From: a virus
Virus record (IMG/VR): IMGVR_UViG_3300009370_000018
Span: 1 to 64,000 of that record
Length of the DNA: 64,000 nt
Direction: 5' to 3' (one strand)
The translations under genes were made by a program, and so were the position numbers. This document shows positions 39,901 to 46,947 of the stretch, piece after piece (within the stretch, counting starts at the first letter, position 1; each line of letters begins with the position of its first letter). The notes under the pieces are model-generated. The model saw nothing but the letters and a program-made list of their open reading frames with translations, searched no databases and had not been told where the DNA came from.

Positions 39901-42437
39901 ATATTTTACCGGCACCCTATTCAGATTTTAGTGCACCAAAAGATGATTATGCATTTAGTTCGGTGTCTGCTGGTGATGTAGTTTCCGGAACAGGAGTTCC
40001 GTATCCTATTTGGAACAAAAATATAACACGACTTGTCATGAATCTTAATAGTGATGTAGGGTTCACTACTAGGGGCGCTTCTATTGAAGCTACTATGACA
40101 CCCACTAATCTGGCGTGGCCCACTGAAGAGTTTTCATTCAGTAATAATCAATTGAGTAGTGATGCCACTTCTAGAGTGACAGATTGGACGGCTCCGAATT
40201 CTCCTCCTGGTTCACCCTTTATTGTAAATATTCCTAAGGGGAAGCGTTGGATCTTTTCTTATTATGCAAGGTCAAATAATTATCTTAAAGCGCACACTAG
40301 ATGCGATTTAAGGATTAAAGATTCCACGCAACCCACTTCTAATACGTTCTTCATTCATGATGGAAATCCTTTCAATTCTGGATCATCTGGGGGCTTTTCT
40401 GCAAATAATGAATGGAATCGAAGATGGGTTATTTTTGATCTATCTAATACGACACACATTATGTACGGGAATAAAGACGACGAAGGGGACCAGCAGGCGC
40501 GCGTAGTACAAAGTTATAATCAGGGTGTATCTTATCCCGCAGATGGGAATTTTACTTTTAATCCAAATTCAATTAGTTTTAAAGAATTTCCAAAGAATGA
40601 TTCTCCTAATTCTACAGGTGCTGCTGGAGCACATACATATCCTGCAAATGTAGATCAGATTATGATAGGATTTACACTATCAAATACTTCTAGTTATTGG
40701 TTTGAGGCTGGAGGTGATCCGGCATCGCATGGAATTGGGAGTTCCTCTGATCCCGCAGATGGACAGGCACTTGATTCCCCTGTTTCAGTCTTCTATGATG
40801 GCCTTCAGTTAGAAGAAGTTGCTCTTGATGTTTATGAACCGACGCCATTTAAGGAACCATCTGGTTCATTTGGTGCTTCTTTTGGCCGCGTAATCGCCGA
40901 TGGAAAGGTAGTGGCCCACTTTGCAGATGGAATAGAGGACGATACCGGCGCTGGAATATATTTGTCAGATAGGCTTGGTCCTCCGCCGAACACAACTCCA
41001 GCAGGACTTCCTAATCCTGATCCTAATGGTGACATGTGGATTGATACTGCAAATGGCCATGCCGTATACCAATACTATGCAAATAGTGTCTATGGAACTG
41101 GGCTCCCGGGAGACATTGCAGACACCATAGATTCACAGAGAGTTTTTTATGTCAGGCCTCCTCTAGCCGGTGAACGCGATAACGTCTATGTTGGTTGGAT
41201 TTCAACACAGGATACAGGCATCGCCGCTGCAAACCTGGCTGCATATGAAGGAATTGCGCGAGGCGAATGGGCCCAAACTAATCTTAGTACAGTATTTACG
41301 GTTCCGTATCCTCCTGATGATATTCCAACGGCATATAAGGCAAATGACATATGGTTCAATACATCAGATCCAAACGACTTTCTTGATGGAGCCGGAGTTC
41401 CGACACATGCCGGGCACTATTCTAATGCACTAACCTATGGAATGAATAGACAGTACAGAGCATTTGCGGCAGAGGTCGATCATATTGGACCTGAGGGATG
41501 GATAGAAGCCAGAGACAATGCCACCTTGTTTAGTTTGGCTGGGGATGATCCCTTTGACCTGAATCCCTTCTTTGCCAAGTGGGGTAATCGTGTAGGAACA
41601 GTTGCCGATGGAGCTCCTGATGGTTGGGTTTTTAGTCAGCATCTTGGTACCGGAGAAATTGTTGCAAATAATACAATATATCAATCAGGAGATGCAGATA
41701 ATAGACTTAGTGTGCAAATTACAGGTGGTGGAGAAAGTAGATATATCTATCGGACAATTAGATTCCCAACTCCTCTCTTTGCAAATAGTTTTATTACAGG
41801 TGCCTATGTGGGAATGGTTGGTTCGGGAGATGGACAGGGATATAATACTGGCGTCGGCGGGCTTGTTATTACTGTAGAGCATCAGCCAGCAGGGGGAGGT
41901 ACAGTTAGAACAGATGACTTCCAGGCGTCACTCGGAAATAACTTTTCGGGGGGTTCTAGTAGTTGGGAAGTTGTTCCGTTTAGGGCCACCACAGATCAAG
42001 TGTTTGGAGGTCCAGGTGGATCAAGAGAAATCACGGCGGTCACCTTTCATTTAGGGGTATTTGCAAACTCTTCTGAACATACAGGTGGTAGTGGCGAGGA
42101 CATGAAACAAGGAGCCACCACAGTAAACTTTGATCAAATTTATTTTGACATTTTACATCCATTCTTGCGACTAGACGCAAATGGATCTATCAAGGGTACA
42201 TATCTAGAAGATGCGACTATTACGACTGCAAAGATAGGCGACCTTCAGGTTACAAATGAGCTACTTGCTGCTGATATTGATGCAAGTAAGATTACCACAG
42301 GAACCTTACAGGTAGGCACCACGGTGTCAATAGGTGGGCATTTCAATTCTGCAATAGGAGTCCAGGCTGCCGCAGAGACTGCAAAGATTGTCATTGATGG
42401 AGTTAATGGACGAATTATTATTAGAGATTCAAATTAA
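27969..42437 (+). CDS. Giant modular tail fibre (4822 aa)
   Basis: The N-terminus (residues 1-100) looks like an attachment domain: YISNKRRIGIKTQNPRADFH, which is common at starts of fibres. The rest is built from repeated modules. Type A (about 200-230 aa) contains GDIWIDTS, NAIHRYQN, NAIGKVYLE, NxADRKxV, GPN, NPNPxGDLWIDT, YVYKTN, WAQT, and GWYDVQD. Type B is a NNDVWIxTDY segment followed by a jelly-roll module with PRGYSMWDAN, KGKRWIFSYYAxSN and GLQLEEV. A LamG-like domain is inserted near residues 2380-2700. The C-terminal 90 residues (YLEDATITTAKIGDLQVTNE, ASKITTGTLQ) resemble ends of phage J-type tip proteins. It is probably a host-binding fibre. No clear enzyme motif was seen. Confidence 0.75.
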   Translation: MGKLVLDIDVEGRGFQSSNNTPSNGMYFKTGYQPDYPEYSNSVMMYISNKRRIGIKTQNPRADFHVDGTILAKSIITEGFGSEPSVQVVDNELFVQDGPDCGGTIPTSVYPGDIWIDTCADESGFPKIYTAAIGGASIIATGHWVLGESSGLISSDVNIFVQTEAPTATNIGDIWFDSDNFYFAYRAISLGTDGWEPADDLNAEFGDNFTTIVVTLTGAMADSEIIGYFNDEDPSKGFIRGRVGAHTNASFGDVWIDTSAHNKLPSGELKTNAINRWQNSTGGFINSSAVTVVEGELYGQGLAWRYAPSDATGQVYLETYLTRNIADRKSVTYYTNSYTTTTGAADGGGVYGPNVASTPTGQDNFNPQYDTWVDITPIGDEEGIPEFNPYIYLVNSSFDYTYSDSLAAANAWARHIYPGGGFDFDTSGTGWWNIRDTGILRVNSAFQTLNGYFTGLEGEFASLSGDFSSLEAQLDAGAFTIPFADKEVLLFIGDFTKDFGTAGNKRPDASSNNDVWIVTDYLLNPDGSANSNSIFVSTANTTAGAGHEHETDPLEYDEGGVTINHHWTQSPNNAVGGVFLDLYARGTLGEFDRGVNIMPRGYSMWDANPNEYKFDSFDETTPYQIQVRQDVLTPALGLVNTTFGAVSLGSLQLSSGGVAGEGDAEEAYATLANTGGSTTKAIIRKGPPAVTLRIPEGKKWIFSYYAYSNSTADVSVLPNHELVIYLDDTNNPTSNIVYFDNYHLADFTARNTWERFEYVIDLSNTHIHANASSYTDLSPRPWGVVGEKITYEATPPSDPLIAPTHARLSNLNSMTIRLDNNSFGGPGNTIWFDGLQLEEVGPYMTTASNFKEPGDHASLLFGRALTDGKIVVHSSPEFDEGDEAYPGGPTVYGPEPHLTPRDRRPNPEPHGDLWINTSNNDIIFRYHQNAINNTAQTAYYSYESNLTQASNSGWYSTQDERFGLFFANIVTLNAQIYDALANVDSLRTVADHDIITFFVPEDGSLFGNTQSNPSANFGDIWINTSDYNANLTHGGLAPNAVFRYQNGTSITTAPDLLWARSSPPVGSAGTLAWHHAPEDSFGKLYLSTTFNRNVADQKSVTYFEDGTTSGVPTSQYSGPNVAVTPLGVLNLNPKDDLWFDTGNGYVLHVYKANNTFADEYSGISLAVGNRYWDRTRRAGVWETDGTSPSGWYDVQDTRIGTIAADLAGNALSVGYALANSVDAKAIADHEIISHYAYEGGNFIAQSAPGSTGAGFTIPAGYGDIWINQSHWNTQGDGSLSANAILRFQNSSGGSMNTVGGVSTGATSNLSWNFAPNNAVGRVFLDAYLARNIADRKTVVFYAPNTGSPGAYFGPNPNTTPSGLNNPNPEGDLWIDTGGIPSSNKLYVYKTNGSFLIGQYVEPTLPMDAKAWSQTTYSGTIWDVGGSSPTGWYDAQDSEIADLRANVGNILNRVGIVESQGDREILAFFQDLGDATEIPDASGNNDVWIQTDYAVQIPSGAPNTAAIYISNSSASIALSGGEYWSDGGDVNTKRFFTDPGAVNGIHYWIPSPYNAIGLFYLEAYSAGIRGQFYRGPNIIPRGYSMWDANENDYLIYNNGGVGDTLDSVTPYQLFNYEGGLSVNTTFGAPDVPGTSSIEYTNIRSGTYNATLFANTNEYDSKQVYSNNYPGIISLPRGKRWVFSHYATSNSIDTPVSSLPDTRFYLYFSDIDDPGANVVQWAVGTSDFTTGLSNNTWQRFEYVVDLSNTSPSAVPSNTLDESVKGITTTSDLSTQLPSYHESRVANLNSMMIRLDVIGRTGNTIWVDGISMQEVANDISTAGPFREPGEHATIVFGRQITDGKVVAFYSPQIGDKGPVANVTPTGLPNPEPHGDFWINTSNLNMLFVYNQVGTNTSAHTANYSYYDTDEYDTITESGWYLSQDRQIGYSYANLVTQAQNVEHLFANVNFQRGLIDRDRVIFFEAHPGGVGDSEYSDGDFVRDGASAGSGAQFGDIWINIHPDNQHANGSLLANAIHRYANGSGGASTTPPHGDSLRWEFAPDDAIGKIYLETWYTRNTADRKTAIFYESNTFSGGRYYGPNVYFTQGAIVNPNPDGDLWIDTGGANRLYVYRTNTSFVVGSHPKDGGWAQTTHNSSATGAGGNFDPTRSDARGRGGWWDIQGFDSTEIEESILLNAWEAANALANAQFAQQLVANTQAIIDGEIISFYAPHDGGDFDPGEDHPTAKYGDIWIDTHPNNHLANGALDPAAIYRYSNSEGGSSTPSLTAPTNLGWYQAPNNAIGKVFLDSWKSQNTADSKVVTYIQAGTPLGTVPALYGPNPANTPSGAYNPNPENDLWIDTQDNYRIYRYQVIGSDVTTNTAYQTPNTTHSGWADVRDARIGDFPFSESRKAHLSMTEWAIEDVSHLEGGSSEELVLYDDSGNRNHARQSLSYSSNFTGDTNDFVATTIKGISTKALNRVNSSTMGWPPETSAAGKYYKDLALLDHDAIRNANQQSYAIWFKPSGLAQRHDWRIITRDQNEYWSLNIGGNTTHLYGGSETPHDYFFPSDGSYVNAIIKGSVESTPGAGAVGTDGRKRENILKYNTWNFIAFTLDYKGDNEVGNSVWYFANEDDGWENANVFYYSLDKDASANLSYSGDWGEDRGRGVGLQNNESPGAGADLAETGGGYAAPGHYAEFKYFDTYLSQSSIKKLYDFPFGVEDTSRNMLQTVRSQAIADGEIISFYAPESSPGGGFVRGETHPTANFGDIWIDTSESNANLTHGGLVVDAINRYQNTSFGPSQSEGILVWEAAPTNAVGKVFLDAALARNVADQKTVAYYIGNDAVGTTGYGPNVAVTPSDVLNPNPDRDLWIDTYGGNRLYIYLTNSEFSSVYVNPDSGTDKSAWAQTIHSGIFALDGSSFSGWWDVQDTELRDLIRVNEWSAANALADAANAQSSADHEILAFFEPEAAVGPDATGNGDIWIFTGYPVDLDGTPNIASIYIANTLGTGIPDHVSAPDHWWNPAPNNAIGRMYLESYSAGVSGQFAVGSNWWPRGYSTFDAPASDYSNNTFTIGEFAYPFRVADSTTPRLTDVDIVDDGESPIGGNNKVLRLKKAKAAAVLYKSSQTSGTYHSDPTVIIPKGKKWILSWYAKIDTVYPDTLNSGVFVIPANSSGLQGGKTTFASKEHPLDDGDSTYYLNTTDWERKWVNIDLRTEANTLWQHGDGTHRWYYAKGSGAGEVNMTANLQLISANTIDRLILRIDAGGWNDSTNENIVGNTVYYTGFQLEEVPADRSTPTDFKDPSDASAVVFGRQITDGKIVTHYSPDFDNGAYGPQPNTTPTGLPNPEPHGDFWINTSNGNMIFRYHQNDDNNSAQTANYAYFPVLSGDDYSGWYTGQDTQIIYNLSNTQQQWLDIANTLAQTAFAQSRIDNDIAAYFYPSGTSISGITFATDGVSGAAEFGDIWIDTGGTHMLANGTLGAAAIHRSQNGTSGGGGDLVDTLYWRQAAGNQLGRVYLETWATKNSVDRQTITVFSNSFGETAHGTHGPNTWFTPDGVLNPYPHGDFWLNTRNDGPDGASNNQLFIYLTNSTWSADQTESLINSSKKKAWAQTILSGVFTPGDSQTGWWDATDSRVNTALVIAEGAQSTLSTDVFGPGGLSAQTIWALQNTVFNRTEADNDRVILYYSYGASSPSPSYNFQTSISSSGAPDFPDAQASFGDIWINTSGLNQNADGSLHTNAIHRAQNSTSGAAGSLGWYRTPTNQLGLVYLDAFLTRNVADRKVAIFVSRGFTAGDDAPTRFDGTGDLVTTLGYFGPNVAYTDIDDQEIFNPNPDGDLWYDTTIPTGTSSPRNVLYVYKTNAAFHIGENIHDYTNQGVWAQTVHRDTVFDSTKPTGWYDVTDTRLSSAGIAADREIISFFQTSRAGQPTGSGNGDIWIVTDWVNGGANTGAIYRFDTRVGPGWTGPTVFGGVSGTTNQWVLAEENALGLMYLSSYAAGTTLGLNILPAPYSDFSAPKDDYAFSSVSAGDVVSGTGVPYPIWNKNITRLVMNLNSDVGFTTRGASIEATMTPTNLAWPTEEFSFSNNQLSSDATSRVTDWTAPNSPPGSPFIVNIPKGKRWIFSYYARSNNYLKAHTRCDLRIKDSTQPTSNTFFIHDGNPFNSGSSGGFSANNEWNRRWVIFDLSNTTHIMYGNKDDEGDQQARVVQSYNQGVSYPADGNFTFNPNSISFKEFPKNDSPNSTGAAGAHTYPANVDQIMIGFTLSNTSSYWFEAGGDPASHGIGSSSDPADGQALDSPVSVFYDGLQLEEVALDVYEPTPFKEPSGSFGASFGRVIADGKVVAHFADGIEDDTGAGIYLSDRLGPPPNTTPAGLPNPDPNGDMWIDTANGHAVYQYYANSVYGTGLPGDIADTIDSQRVFYVRPPLAGERDNVYVGWISTQDTGIAAANLAAYEGIARGEWAQTNLSTVFTVPYPPDDIPTAYKANDIWFNTSDPNDFLDGAGVPTHAGHYSNALTYGMNRQYRAFAAEVDHIGPEGWIEARDNATLFSLAGDDPFDLNPFFAKWGNRVGTVADGAPDGWVFSQHLGTGEIVANNTIYQSGDADNRLSVQITGGGESRYIYRTIRFPTPLFANSFITGAYVGMVGSGDGQGYNTGVGGLVITVEHQPAGGGTVRTDDFQASLGNNFSGGSSSWEVVPFRATTDQVFGGPGGSREITAVTFHLGVFANSSEHTGGSGEDMKQGATTVNFDQIYFDILHPFLRLDANGSIKGTYLEDATITTAKIGDLQVTNELLAADIDASKITTGTLQVGTTVSIGGHFNSAIGVQAAAETAKIVIDGVNGRIIIRDSN
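28620..41240 (+). repeat. Tandem protein modules of the giant fibre (A and B types)
   Basis: Approximate unit starts, taken from the recurrent D-x-E-I-I-x-F-F linker or its equivalent, are: A 28620; B 29400; A 30930; A 31640; B 32340; A 33810; A 34560; LamG insert 35100; A 36100; B 36760; A 38160; A 38920; B 39620. The order is close to A-A-B repeated, with units of about 650-800 bases (A) and 1300-1600 bases (B). Several pairs are still similar at DNA level, for example 30681-30790 with 37926-38035. Confidence 0.7.
35100..36090 (+). other. LamG/concanavalin-like domain inserted in the giant fibre
   Basis: This segment breaks the A-A-B pattern. It reads like a LamG jelly roll: ELVLYDDSGNRNHA, QQSYAIWFKPSG, WSLNIGG, YNTWNFIAFTLDYKG, AEFKYFDTYLSQSSIKKLYD. 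The central part is AT-rich, while the flanks (about 35095-35230 and 35970-36070) are visibly richer in G and C, which suggests a mosaic origin. Confidence 0.55.
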
Positions 42438-42439
42438 TT

Positions 42440-45400
42440 ATGTCGTTTACAGATAGGATAATACTAGGTAATCATCCAGCAATAGATGATAATTCTGGGG
42501 TATGGGTTTCTAAACCCAACGTAAATGTTAGTGCCGTGGCCGGAAATACTTATTTGGCAGGGCTTTCTGATTGGTATTCATGGCATGAGGAGTTTGATTT
42601 TACAAATTTGGTTGATGGTAGCTATGTATATGAAGATGCCGAACCTTATGGATCTGGTTTTGCTACAATTCCAAATTCGTCAGGCGTGACGGACACAAAT
42701 CTTATTTCTAAAATTGCAAGACAACCCGAAGGAACATTAAAATTTACTGCTGCTCCTGGGGTTCAAAATCTCTATACAAAAAGAGCAGTTATAAATGGGA
42801 AGCCTTCTTCTGATGATTCTATTTTAGGAGTTCATTATCCAACAGTAGAAATGAGATTGAGAAGAACCAGTGATTCTCATCCAGCACTTCCTAATACTAG
42901 CCTGAAACTTTATTGGACATTAATGACTATTGATGGGGAGCATGAAATAACAGGAGATGGGGATTATAGTGTAAATACTCCCACGATTGATGGATCAACT
43001 ATTAGCGATTATGCAGATATAGATACGCTATTTCCTGTTAATACATGGCGTTCTTTGGAGTGGGATTTGTCGAGTCATAATGGTTGGATTGATGCGGCTC
43101 ATGCTGCACATCCTGTACCAGGAGGGGCATATTCATCTGGGGAGTATAGGGCTATTCAATTAAGGTTTGATCTTATAGACGATGATGCATATACAAACCC
43201 TGGAGCAGAGAAGAATGATATTCCTCTTTTTGAAATAGACTATGTGCGAGTAAAAAGACCTAGTATTCCTAGAAATTTTAGTCCGCATGATAATTCAAAA
43301 GATTCTATGTTCATAGACACAGATGCCGTACGCTATGGATCTGTTCATCAGTCTGGATTTGTTCAGATAGGAACAGGGCGAGCAAAGATTGATGGATTGG
43401 CCGAAATAACAAACGGAAAAGACAGAGCCGATCCTGATGCCAGAGGAACAAATGGTTGTTATTTGGGACATGTAGAGTTTCAACCTTTGCCTTATGTTCC
43501 TGTGGTTATTTTTCAAAGGTATGATCCTAGTTCTAATACTGTGTATCCTGCGGGAGAAAAAGAGTTTTCTTTCCTGACGACAACTGGAACTGATACGATT
43601 CCTAGTACAGAGGTTAGAACTTTTGCATATGTTAGATCGGGTAGATCGTATTTTGAAATAACATGTCGTGGAGCACTTGCGCGCGATGGTCTGGAATGGG
43701 CATTTAATTATGCAAATCAATATCCGCCATCGGCCGAGCTGGATAATCCAGGAGAAGTGACGTTTGCCAATACTGGGATATGGGGAACAAGAGGAGACCA
43801 ATTAAGAAAGATAAGTGATAATACAGTAGTGACTACAACTCCTTCCCCAAATACAGCAGGCATATTCAGAAACGATATGTGTGATTGGGGGTTGTTTCCT
43901 TTTTCGAGATTGTTGCATGAACCTGATTGGTTAAGCGATATTAATGCATTGGGTAATGATCCTAAAGGTAATTCTTATCGTAATGAGTATTTCATAAACG
44001 ACAAACATTGGCTAGGCCTTCCTTGGGTTCCTAATGGATTTACTAAACAGCCTGTCTACGATGCCACTACTATAGGAGAAGGGGGTACGGTATTTGATGA
44101 TTCTGAGATTGTAGGTGATAGTGCTGGAAAGTCTAGTACCGGAAGTGGATTGCCAAATCTTTCACTTACTGGAGATAACAAACAACCTAAGCGGGATCTT
44201 TGGGTGAAGAGATCAAGTATGCAAAATGATTTTCGGGAATTTAGGGCTAGAGATCATGGTCCCAGAGGAAAAGGACATGATGCCGAATCTTCAATAAACT
44301 TGGCATCAATAGGAATTACAAGCGGCGAAATGCCTGGTACTGATGTAGAATCTACAGCTTGGGAGCTTTGGGAAAGATCTAAACGTAATTCACATCCCTA
44401 TTCTATACCAGATCCTAGTTATATGCATGGCCCTATGCAAACATGGGCCGATGGGTATTCAGATATTAGGAGGTCTGGTGATTTTGTGCTGGGGGATGGC
44501 TCTATTGTGACCCAAAACGATCCTGCGATTGTTCCTATTGGTTTTCCTGGATATGTAGATCCTCAATCTTTATCGGGGGCGTATATGTATACAGGTCCTT
44601 GGGAAATTCCCTGGAATACTCCAAGGGCTAGTACAATTAATAGTTTTTGGGGTAGCAGAGTAACACAAGGAGTGATGGGTTATTGTTCGCAGACGATATA
44701 TAACAGACATCAGGGAGTTTTGTTTTCAGGAGGGAAACATTGGATTCTTGGTGAATATGTTAGCAGTAAAGTAGGAGGAATGAGTAATACAAGTTTTTAT
44801 TATAACGATGTCTACATTCCAGCCAAATTTAATTTTAACGGGTCTGATGCCGATATAGCATTTGATGATGTAGTAGATTCGTCGGTGCAACCTGCGGATA
44901 TGGGAACACCTCAGGCATGGAGGCCTTCTACTCCATCTTTAGGAGAGGCGCATTATCTTCCTCGTTGGTTGTCTACTGAAGGAAATGCCTATGAAGTTGC
45001 ATTTGGTAGCGATGGAAACCAATCGGCTCATGTAATGGCCATGCACGATGATATGCCACCAGAAATTTGGATGTTATCATTTGCCGATGGTGCAGTTTCA
45101 AAATGGAACACTAGTTTTAAAGATCCTACATATTCAAGGTTCGATATAAACCATGATCTATATTTTAAGGGGGAAGGTCCTTCGTATAATATTCCTGCGA
45201 GTGCCACTAATATGTTTACGCAAAAGATAGGAGCTAATACTTCGGGTGTCTGCCATCCATATGGTGTTGTTCCTTTTGATGGAACAACAAATCAAAATGA
45301 GGCGTTACATGATACGGGCGTTACAATAGATGGAACACCAAATATTTCTACCTATTTTGCCAATTACTCTGTCACGAATAATCAGTCTACATATATAGGA

Positions 45401-45559
45401 GGGGCACCATATAAAGATGTGATTCAATACGAGGCAGATGGAACGACAACCAAACCGTTGAGCGGTCAGACCAATCCCGGCTCAGACGCCTACAATCACG
45501 ATGGGGCGCCTTGGTATAAATATTATGTCATGAGGATTCCAGCAGAGTATGTTCCTTAG
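42440..45559 (+). CDS. Fibre-associated structural protein (1039 aa)
   Basis: I do not recognise a family over the whole length. The N-terminus (MSFTDRIILGNH, then GVWVSKPNVNV) matches a short start motif found on fibre and adhesion proteins of marine phages and is shared with the next two genes. It may be a common docking peptide. Residues 30-280 are beta-rich, with possible jelly-roll features (LKLYWTLMTIDGEHE, WRSLEWDLSSHNGW, LFEIDYVRVKRP). The remainder is rich in W, Y and G, with HWILGEYVSSKVGG and YNDVYIPAKF, typical of an adhesin. It begins two bases after the giant fibre stop. The role as a virion adhesin is inferred from neighbours and motifs. Confidence 0.55.
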   Translation: MSFTDRIILGNHPAIDDNSGVWVSKPNVNVSAVAGNTYLAGLSDWYSWHEEFDFTNLVDGSYVYEDAEPYGSGFATIPNSSGVTDTNLISKIARQPEGTLKFTAAPGVQNLYTKRAVINGKPSSDDSILGVHYPTVEMRLRRTSDSHPALPNTSLKLYWTLMTIDGEHEITGDGDYSVNTPTIDGSTISDYADIDTLFPVNTWRSLEWDLSSHNGWIDAAHAAHPVPGGAYSSGEYRAIQLRFDLIDDDAYTNPGAEKNDIPLFEIDYVRVKRPSIPRNFSPHDNSKDSMFIDTDAVRYGSVHQSGFVQIGTGRAKIDGLAEITNGKDRADPDARGTNGCYLGHVEFQPLPYVPVVIFQRYDPSSNTVYPAGEKEFSFLTTTGTDTIPSTEVRTFAYVRSGRSYFEITCRGALARDGLEWAFNYANQYPPSAELDNPGEVTFANTGIWGTRGDQLRKISDNTVVTTTPSPNTAGIFRNDMCDWGLFPFSRLLHEPDWLSDINALGNDPKGNSYRNEYFINDKHWLGLPWVPNGFTKQPVYDATTIGEGGTVFDDSEIVGDSAGKSSTGSGLPNLSLTGDNKQPKRDLWVKRSSMQNDFREFRARDHGPRGKGHDAESSINLASIGITSGEMPGTDVESTAWELWERSKRNSHPYSIPDPSYMHGPMQTWADGYSDIRRSGDFVLGDGSIVTQNDPAIVPIGFPGYVDPQSLSGAYMYTGPWEIPWNTPRASTINSFWGSRVTQGVMGYCSQTIYNRHQGVLFSGGKHWILGEYVSSKVGGMSNTSFYYNDVYIPAKFNFNGSDADIAFDDVVDSSVQPADMGTPQAWRPSTPSLGEAHYLPRWLSTEGNAYEVAFGSDGNQSAHVMAMHDDMPPEIWMLSFADGAVSKWNTSFKDPTYSRFDINHDLYFKGEGPSYNIPASATNMFTQKIGANTSGVCHPYGVVPFDGTTNQNEALHDTGVTIDGTPNISTYFANYSVTNNQSTYIGGAPYKDVIQYEADGTTTKPLSGQTNPGSDAYNHDGAPWYKYYVMRIPAEYVP
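45515..45522 (+). promoter_or_regulatory. Possible late promoter (TATAAATA) before the 454-aa fibre gene
   Basis: An exact TATAAATA lies within the last codons of the preceding gene, 59 bases before the ATG at 45582. It encodes part of WYKYY, so chance is plausible. Confidence 0.3.
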
Positions 45560-45581
45560 TACAAGGCAGTGAGTGTATAAA

Positions 45582-46946
45582 ATGACAGATCGAGCGATTT
45601 TAGGAAAAAATTTAAAGAAGCCTGTAGAAAATTTAGGTTCTGGTGGATGGGCATTTGCGACTACTAGAGACGTAACTACATATCCTGGTGGTACAGGAGT
45701 TAGAGGAGATGGTGGTGGACTGACTACTTATAGGACTAATGGACAAGATGCCGAAGATTATGATACGACCGACCCGCTAGGGAATTTGGGTTTAGTGTCG
45801 CTTATGACTGGATTGACGGAAGGTGGTGCGGGAGAAGTTGCATATACCTCCACTAATACTATTTCTGGTGTGCAGCTACAAGGAAATGCCTGGAAGAGAA
45901 GTGGGATTAGACTGAAAGATTTCCAATCAGAAGGTCTTGGTTATGCAGTAGATCATACAGCGCAGACTTTTGTTTATACGACAGGAATGTATATGTCACT
46001 TGACTACAAACAAGAGGGGCGCGAGGCAGAAATTCAGGGAATAACATTTGTCGCAAATGACAATGCAACAGGAAGTACATTAGGGGGAGTAGGGGAAGGG
46101 AAATCTGATATTTTTTGGCAGTTTGGAGGTACAGAAGATTATGGAACATCAACACCTAATCCGTACTACCGAACTTATAAGACATCTGATTTTGGTACCT
46201 GGAAAACATATTTTTTTGAATTAACAGGATTGGCCGAAGGCGAAACATATAATATAGTATTAGTGCAAGATGCTGATACTATCACAACGACTCAAGATTC
46301 CGTGGTTGACGTTCCTGCAAATCCTGGTCAAGGTATACCAGCAATCCCAGTTCCTAGAACTTATTTTAAAAACATAAAAATTGGAACACCAAATACTGGA
46401 CTATATATTTCTGCATCTGGGTCGTCAGTAGTGTCAGATAGTCCAGGAGATTTTATATTTTCTAGTGATGATGGTTTTTTTCAGCCATTGAAATCTGGAA
46501 GAGTTGCGATTCCTCCTGCTTCAGAGGACTCTATCGGAAAAGAAGGGGTTGCGAATGTGTATACTGGAATCGTGTCGCCACATTATGACGACACACCTTT
46601 GATGGTTTCGTGGAATATTGTTGTGGAGTCTGCCAATATTCATCCTTTGTATAACGGTGCGTTATTTGGAGGAATTTTTCCGTATACAGGGCCTGTCGAG
46701 GTAATATCAAACCTTTCATCTATAGGAACACAGTTTATTGATGATGTGAACCAATGGCAATCTGAAATTGAATCGCAAAATAGAGTAATTCCTCAGGTCG
46801 GCTTGAGTTGTATATCGATTGCGAATACTACCACAGATCCCAATTCAATAGATTTGCAATTTAGAAATGGTTCTACGTTAAACACACAATTAGTTTTTTG
46901 GACTGTATATAGGGAAAGAGGAATGCCAGAGGTCAAGGAGCTATAA
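45582..46946 (+). CDS. Fibre-associated structural protein (454 aa)
   Basis: No known family was recognised. I start it at ATG 45582, which gives MTDRAILGKNLKK and aligns with the N-termini of the genes before and after. A GTG at 45573 would add three residues and sits six bases after AAGG, so it is a real alternative. The protein is beta-rich; the middle (MYMSLDYKQEGREAEIQGITF, FWQFGG, TYFFELTGLAEGETY) looks like a jelly roll. The last 120 residues (MVSWNIVVESANIHPLYNG, GLSCISIANTTTD, QLVFWTVYRERG) could be a small receptor-facing domain. It begins 22 bases after the previous gene, and the next gene follows after one base. Confidence 0.55.
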   Translation: MTDRAILGKNLKKPVENLGSGGWAFATTRDVTTYPGGTGVRGDGGGLTTYRTNGQDAEDYDTTDPLGNLGLVSLMTGLTEGGAGEVAYTSTNTISGVQLQGNAWKRSGIRLKDFQSEGLGYAVDHTAQTFVYTTGMYMSLDYKQEGREAEIQGITFVANDNATGSTLGGVGEGKSDIFWQFGGTEDYGTSTPNPYYRTYKTSDFGTWKTYFFELTGLAEGETYNIVLVQDADTITTTQDSVVDVPANPGQGIPAIPVPRTYFKNIKIGTPNTGLYISASGSSVVSDSPGDFIFSSDDGFFQPLKSGRVAIPPASEDSIGKEGVANVYTGIVSPHYDDTPLMVSWNIVVESANIHPLYNGALFGGIFPYTGPVEVISNLSSIGTQFIDDVNQWQSEIESQNRVIPQVGLSCISIANTTTDPNSIDLQFRNGSTLNTQLVFWTVYRERGMPEVKEL

Positions 46947-46947
46947 A

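Noticed and set aside
43295-43801. 168-aa open frame on the minus strand inside the 1039-aa gene
   Set aside because: Same reasons: no start signal, no family pattern, opposite a supported gene.
45573-45581. GTG start for the 454-aa gene
   Set aside because: The ATG at 45582 aligns with the neighbouring N-termini, although the spacing from AAGG would favour the GTG; kept only as an alternative.
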